Positions 5,344-7,996 of a stretch of 7,996 bases of DNA are shown here, in pieces (position 1 is the stretch's first letter; each line of letters begins with the position of its first letter). The stretch spans positions 1 through 7,996 of the forward strand of contig QIDY01000113.1 of NCBI GenBank assembly GCA_003228495.1, read 5' to 3'. Source of the stretch: Nitrospirota bacterium. Its GTDB lineage: Bacteria > Nitrospirota > Nitrospiria > Nitrospirales > UBA8639. The notes beneath the pieces were generated by a model. It worked only from the letters and a program-made list of their open reading frames with translations. It searched no databases and had not been told where the DNA came from. Both the position numbers and the translations under genes were made by a program.

Positions 5344-6819
5344 TTACGCCCCGCTTGGTGGATCTGGTATACGAATATCCAATTCTTGAATACTCTCATA
5401 CCGAGTCAATGCCGGCTGAGTACCTTTTCGCGGGCCCACAACTAAAATGGCAAAATCCTGAGGACGCAGATGACGTTCCGCGGCCTGCCGAACCTGTGCC
5501 ACCGTGACCTGTTCGATTCCACGCCGAAAGGTTTTCAACCACGTCGTAGGATAACCATAGTATTCATAGGTCAAATATTTGCCCAACACCTTTGACGGGG
5601 AATCTACAGAAAAGACAAAGGAATTGAGAATGCTGGCTTTTGCATTGGTCACCTCATCTTCCGTCGGCGGATCCGATACCATTTTTCGGGATTCTGCAAT
5701 GAGCGCATCAATCCCTTTTCCTGTGGTTTGAGTTTTAGTCGACATGGAGAGAATCGCCATACCCGGATGATCCCATTGGAGACCAACACCGCCATGGACA
5801 TCATAAGCCAACCCTTGCTTTGAACGGATATTCGAAAACAGACGCGCTCCAAATGACCCAGAAAGAATTTGATTGACGATGACTAAGGAATAATAATCAG
5901 GATGATCGCGTCGAATCCCCAGATGCCCCATGGCAATTTTTGCTTGAGTCATATCGTTTTTTTCAACATAAAACACACCGGGAGGGGTACGTTCCTGAAC
6001 AAAGGCTTTTTGATCGTTCGCCTTCGGACCTTTTGACCAATCCCCAAAAACATTTTTGAGCAAGCTAAGCGCTTCTTCTTTCTGAAAATCTCCAGCAAGT
6101 CCGAGGATGATGCGATTCGGATGGAAATAAGTTTCATGCCAATGGGCTAGATCTTTCTGTGTGATAGACAGAATGGTGGCATAGGTCGGAACCCAAGTAT
6201 AAGGCGAGTCCTTCCCATAGACCAATTTCTTAAATTCCCGCGAGACGATTCCTCCTGGATCATCGTTTTGACGGGCAATACTCGCCATCATTTGGTTTTT
6301 GGCAATCTTGAGCTTTTCAGGTGCAAAAGCCGGAATCCGCAAGATATTGCCAAAGACCTCTAACACGGCAGGAAAATCTTCCTTCAAACAGCTCATGGAA
6401 GCTGTCCCAGCAGTCCCACCAATGAATGTTTCAATCATCGCCGCTTTGCCTTCTAAAAATTCATCTAGTTCATCACCAGATTGCTTCCTCGTTCCGCCCG
6501 TCCGTAATACCGTTCCTGTGAGGGAGGCAATCCCAATTTTATCCGGAGGTTCTAATCGTGAACCAGTACGGATAAAGGCGGAAAGACTGACCAGCGGCAG
6601 CTCATGATCCTCCATCAGTAGCACAACCATCCCATTCTCTAGCACCACTCGCTCGGGTTCCGGGATGACTAATTCCGGCAGTGGGGGATACTGCAGCTCC
6701 TCCACCTTTTGCACTTGGGCTTGTACAGGCAGAGAAAGACTCATCATGATCAGTGCCATGGAATAGCCAAAATACAAGACCAGTTTTTTAAAAAATCTCA
6801 CGTTGATGATTCCAGACAT
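5344..6819 (-). CDS. Exported M16 family protein, non-catalytic subunit
   Basis: This 491-residue protein has a signal peptide with n-region RFFKK, a hydrophobic core at 13-30 and probable cleavage after PVQA (34). It has two M16 halves, about 55-215 and 218-470. The family zinc motif HxxEH would fall at residues 99-103 but reads SLTGT, so both His ligands and the catalytic Glu are absent. The third-ligand region reads MASIARQ, also without Glu. The substrate-binding half is well kept, with SGSFGARLFSNIRSKQGLAY near 330-350, the Arg/Tyr region typical of M16. In M16B heterodimers (mitochondrial processing peptidase, bacterial pairs) the inactive subunit supplies these substrate-binding residues to the active one; the same is inferred here. 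Its ATG overlaps the TAA of the catalytic-type partner by one base (TAATG), implying coupled translation and equal stoichiometry. A strong site, GGGGAGGG (6836-6829), precedes the start. Confidence 0.93.
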   Translation of the reverse strand: MSGIINVRFFKKLVLYFGYSMALIMMSLSLPVQAQVQKVEELQYPPLPELVIPEPERVVLENGMVVLLMEDHELPLVSLSAFIRTGSRLEPPDKIGIASLTGTVLRTGGTRKQSGDELDEFLEGKAAMIETFIGGTAGTASMSCLKEDFPAVLEVFGNILRIPAFAPEKLKIAKNQMMASIARQNDDPGGIVSREFKKLVYGKDSPYTWVPTYATILSITQKDLAHWHETYFHPNRIILGLAGDFQKEEALSLLKNVFGDWSKGPKANDQKAFVQERTPPGVFYVEKNDMTQAKIAMGHLGIRRDHPDYYSLVIVNQILSGSFGARLFSNIRSKQGLAYDVHGGVGLQWDHPGMAILSMSTKTQTTGKGIDALIAESRKMVSDPPTEDEVTNAKASILNSFVFSVDSPSKVLGKYLTYEYYGYPTTWLKTFRRGIEQVTVAQVRQAAERHLRPQDFAILVVGPRKGTQPALTRYESIQELDIRIPDPPSGA

Positions 6820-7996
6820 TATGATTGGCCCTCCCCGGATGCTGTCGGCATCTTCCCAACCGTAGGAACAATCGTTTCAATCCTTCCCACAATACGGTTC
6901 GTGGGCTGAAACATAACCTTGGCCACTCGACGGATGTCAGCTTTTGTCACATGATCGAAGCGCGTAATATAGCGGAAGAGTTCACGCCAATCCCCAAATA
7001 ACATATGATACTCTGTCAGATGCATCGCTAGTCCTAAATTATTTTTCAGCGCGCGCACAAGCCCAGCTTTCGCACGAGTTCGAAATCGTGCCAATTCCTC
7101 ATCCGAGACATCCTCGGTTTGGAGTCGAGCAAACTCTTCACGAAGAGCCTGTTGAATTGTTTCATTGGAAACGCCGCGACCAGGAACGCCATACGCAACC
7201 CACATATGGGGATACTTATCACCAGGGTACGCACCATACGCTCCAACAGACACGGCAATCTGCTTATCCCTCACTAATGACCGAAACAACCGTGAGGTTC
7301 GCCCATTCGTTAAAATATCGTCGATTGCGTCATAAACCGGTTGATCGGCATGCGTGACAGCCGGCTTATGATAGCCTTCTAAATAAAGCGGCTGGGAAGG
7401 ATCTTGTAAGATAACAATTTTTTCCGTTGTGGATTGTGGCTCGACCGTGCGAAGTGGTGGAGGTGGAGAACCTGATGGGATCCGTCCAAAATATTTTTCT
7501 AAAATAGGAATAACCGCCTTAGTCTGAATATCCCCCACAATCGCCGTCACCATATTCGACGGGACGTATTGAGCCTCAAAAAACCGTTTAGCATCGGTCA
7601 TCGTATACGATTGAATATCGCTGGCATAACCAATGACCGGGTGGTGATAGGCATGTGCCATAAATGCTGTAGACACAAATTGCTCGAGAAGCCGTCCGAA
7701 AGGCCGGCTTTCCGTCCGCAACCGACGTTCTTCCATCACCACATCCCGCTCTTCATAAAATTCACGAAAGACTGGTTGCAAGAATCGTTCAGATTCTAAA
7801 TACGCAAAGAGTTCAATTTTGTTAGCCGGCAAAGAATAAAAATACCCCGTCACATCCGCGCCGGTAAACGCATTCAGCGCTACGCCGCCTTCTCGTTCGA
7901 TAATTTCGCCAAATTCATTTTTAATGACATATTGAGAGGCCTCTTGTTGCCGCTGTTTAAACATTTCATATAAGCGTTTGACTTTTTCCGGATCAG
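6819..7996 (-). CDS. M16 family zinc peptidase, catalytic-type subunit (5' end outside the window)
   Basis: The frame is open to the right edge, so the N-terminus is missing; 391 residues are visible and about 100 more are expected. The codon at 7964 encodes an internal Met, not the start: ten in-frame codons (DPEKVKRLYE) precede it. The HxxEH zinc motif must lie outside the window. What remains matches catalytic M16B proteins: EGGVALNAFTGADVTGYF (7964 Met +24 to +41), LESERF, and REFYEERDVVMEERR, which carries the expected third zinc ligand, by alignment the second Glu of MEERR (codon at 7730-7728). The helix ahead of the Gly-Gly segment is a feature of the longer bacterial M16 subfamily. 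The C-terminal M16 half contains TNGRTSRLFRSLVRDKQIA. The product is probably a periplasmic oligopeptidase acting with the following inactive subunit; export cannot be checked because the signal-peptide region is missing. Confidence 0.92.
   Translation of the reverse strand, partial: DPEKVKRLYEMFKQRQQEASQYVIKNEFGEIIEREGGVALNAFTGADVTGYFYSLPANKIELFAYLESERFLQPVFREFYEERDVVMEERRLRTESRPFGRLLEQFVSTAFMAHAYHHPVIGYASDIQSYTMTDAKRFFEAQYVPSNMVTAIVGDIQTKAVIPILEKYFGRIPSGSPPPPLRTVEPQSTTEKIVILQDPSQPLYLEGYHKPAVTHADQPVYDAIDDILTNGRTSRLFRSLVRDKQIAVSVGAYGAYPGDKYPHMWVAYGVPGRGVSNETIQQALREEFARLQTEDVSDEELARFRTRAKAGLVRALKNNLGLAMHLTEYHMLFGDWRELFRYITRFDHVTKADIRRVAKVMFQPTNRIVGRIETIVPTVGKMPTASGEGQS
6829..6836 (-). promoter_or_regulatory. 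Ribosome binding site of the inactive M16 subunit
   Basis: GGGGAGGG lies about nine bases before ATG 6819, inside the last codons of the upstream M16 gene. Together with the TAATG overlap it supports reinitiation or coupled translation of the pair. Confidence 0.65.

Noticed and set aside
1..7996. CRISPR arrays, insertion sequences, prophage or attachment sites
   Set aside because: No regularly spaced direct repeats, transposase or integrase motifs, or flanking target-site duplications were seen.

Overview
The window is a stretch of bacterial chromosome of roughly 50% GC with six protein-coding genes, all on the minus strand. Gene order is therefore right to left. The gene complement suggests a member of the Nitrospirota (Nitrospira-like, possibly a lower-GC marine lineage). 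It has a proteasome-type ARC/Mpa ATPase outside the Actinobacteria, a divergent ClpX, Gram-negative lipoproteins, and an M16 pair with signal peptides. This placement is inferred from gene content and was not checked by phylogeny.

Layout in transcription order. (1) 7996-6819: the C-terminal two thirds of a catalytic-type M16B zinc peptidase, whose N-terminus lies outside the window. (2) 6819-5344: its partner, an exported M16 protein in which the HxxEH zinc site reads SLTGT, so a non-catalytic subunit. The two genes share one base (TAATG). (3) 5254-4337: an M48 zinc metallopeptidase lipoprotein with HEVVH. (4) 4262-3228: a lipoprotein with seven Asp-box (BNR/Ycf48-like) repeats, probably a seven-bladed propeller. 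These four look like one envelope-proteolysis operon. (5) A candidate promoter at 3215-3186 precedes clpX (3117-1819), whose N-terminal zinc domain carries a 12-residue insertion with an extra CxxC. (6) A structured 252-base gap separates clpX from a small RRM RNA-binding protein with a glycine-rich tail (1566-1252), which ends at a textbook intrinsic terminator (1220-1187). (7) A 298-base gap with a palindromic dispersed-type repeat leads to the N-terminal half of an ARC/Mpa-like AAA ATPase (953 to beyond base 1).

The common theme is protein quality control. ClpX and ARC are ring unfoldases of the cytoplasm, and the M16 pair and M48 lipoprotein are periplasmic or outer-membrane peptidases. 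Nothing here amounts to a clearly new system. The points that most deserve a second look are the expanded ClpX zinc domain, the two adjacent hairpins with complementary loops between clpX and the RRM gene, and the active/inactive M16 pair grouped with an M48 peptidase and a propeller lipoprotein. No tRNA, rRNA, CRISPR array, IS element or phage gene was seen.
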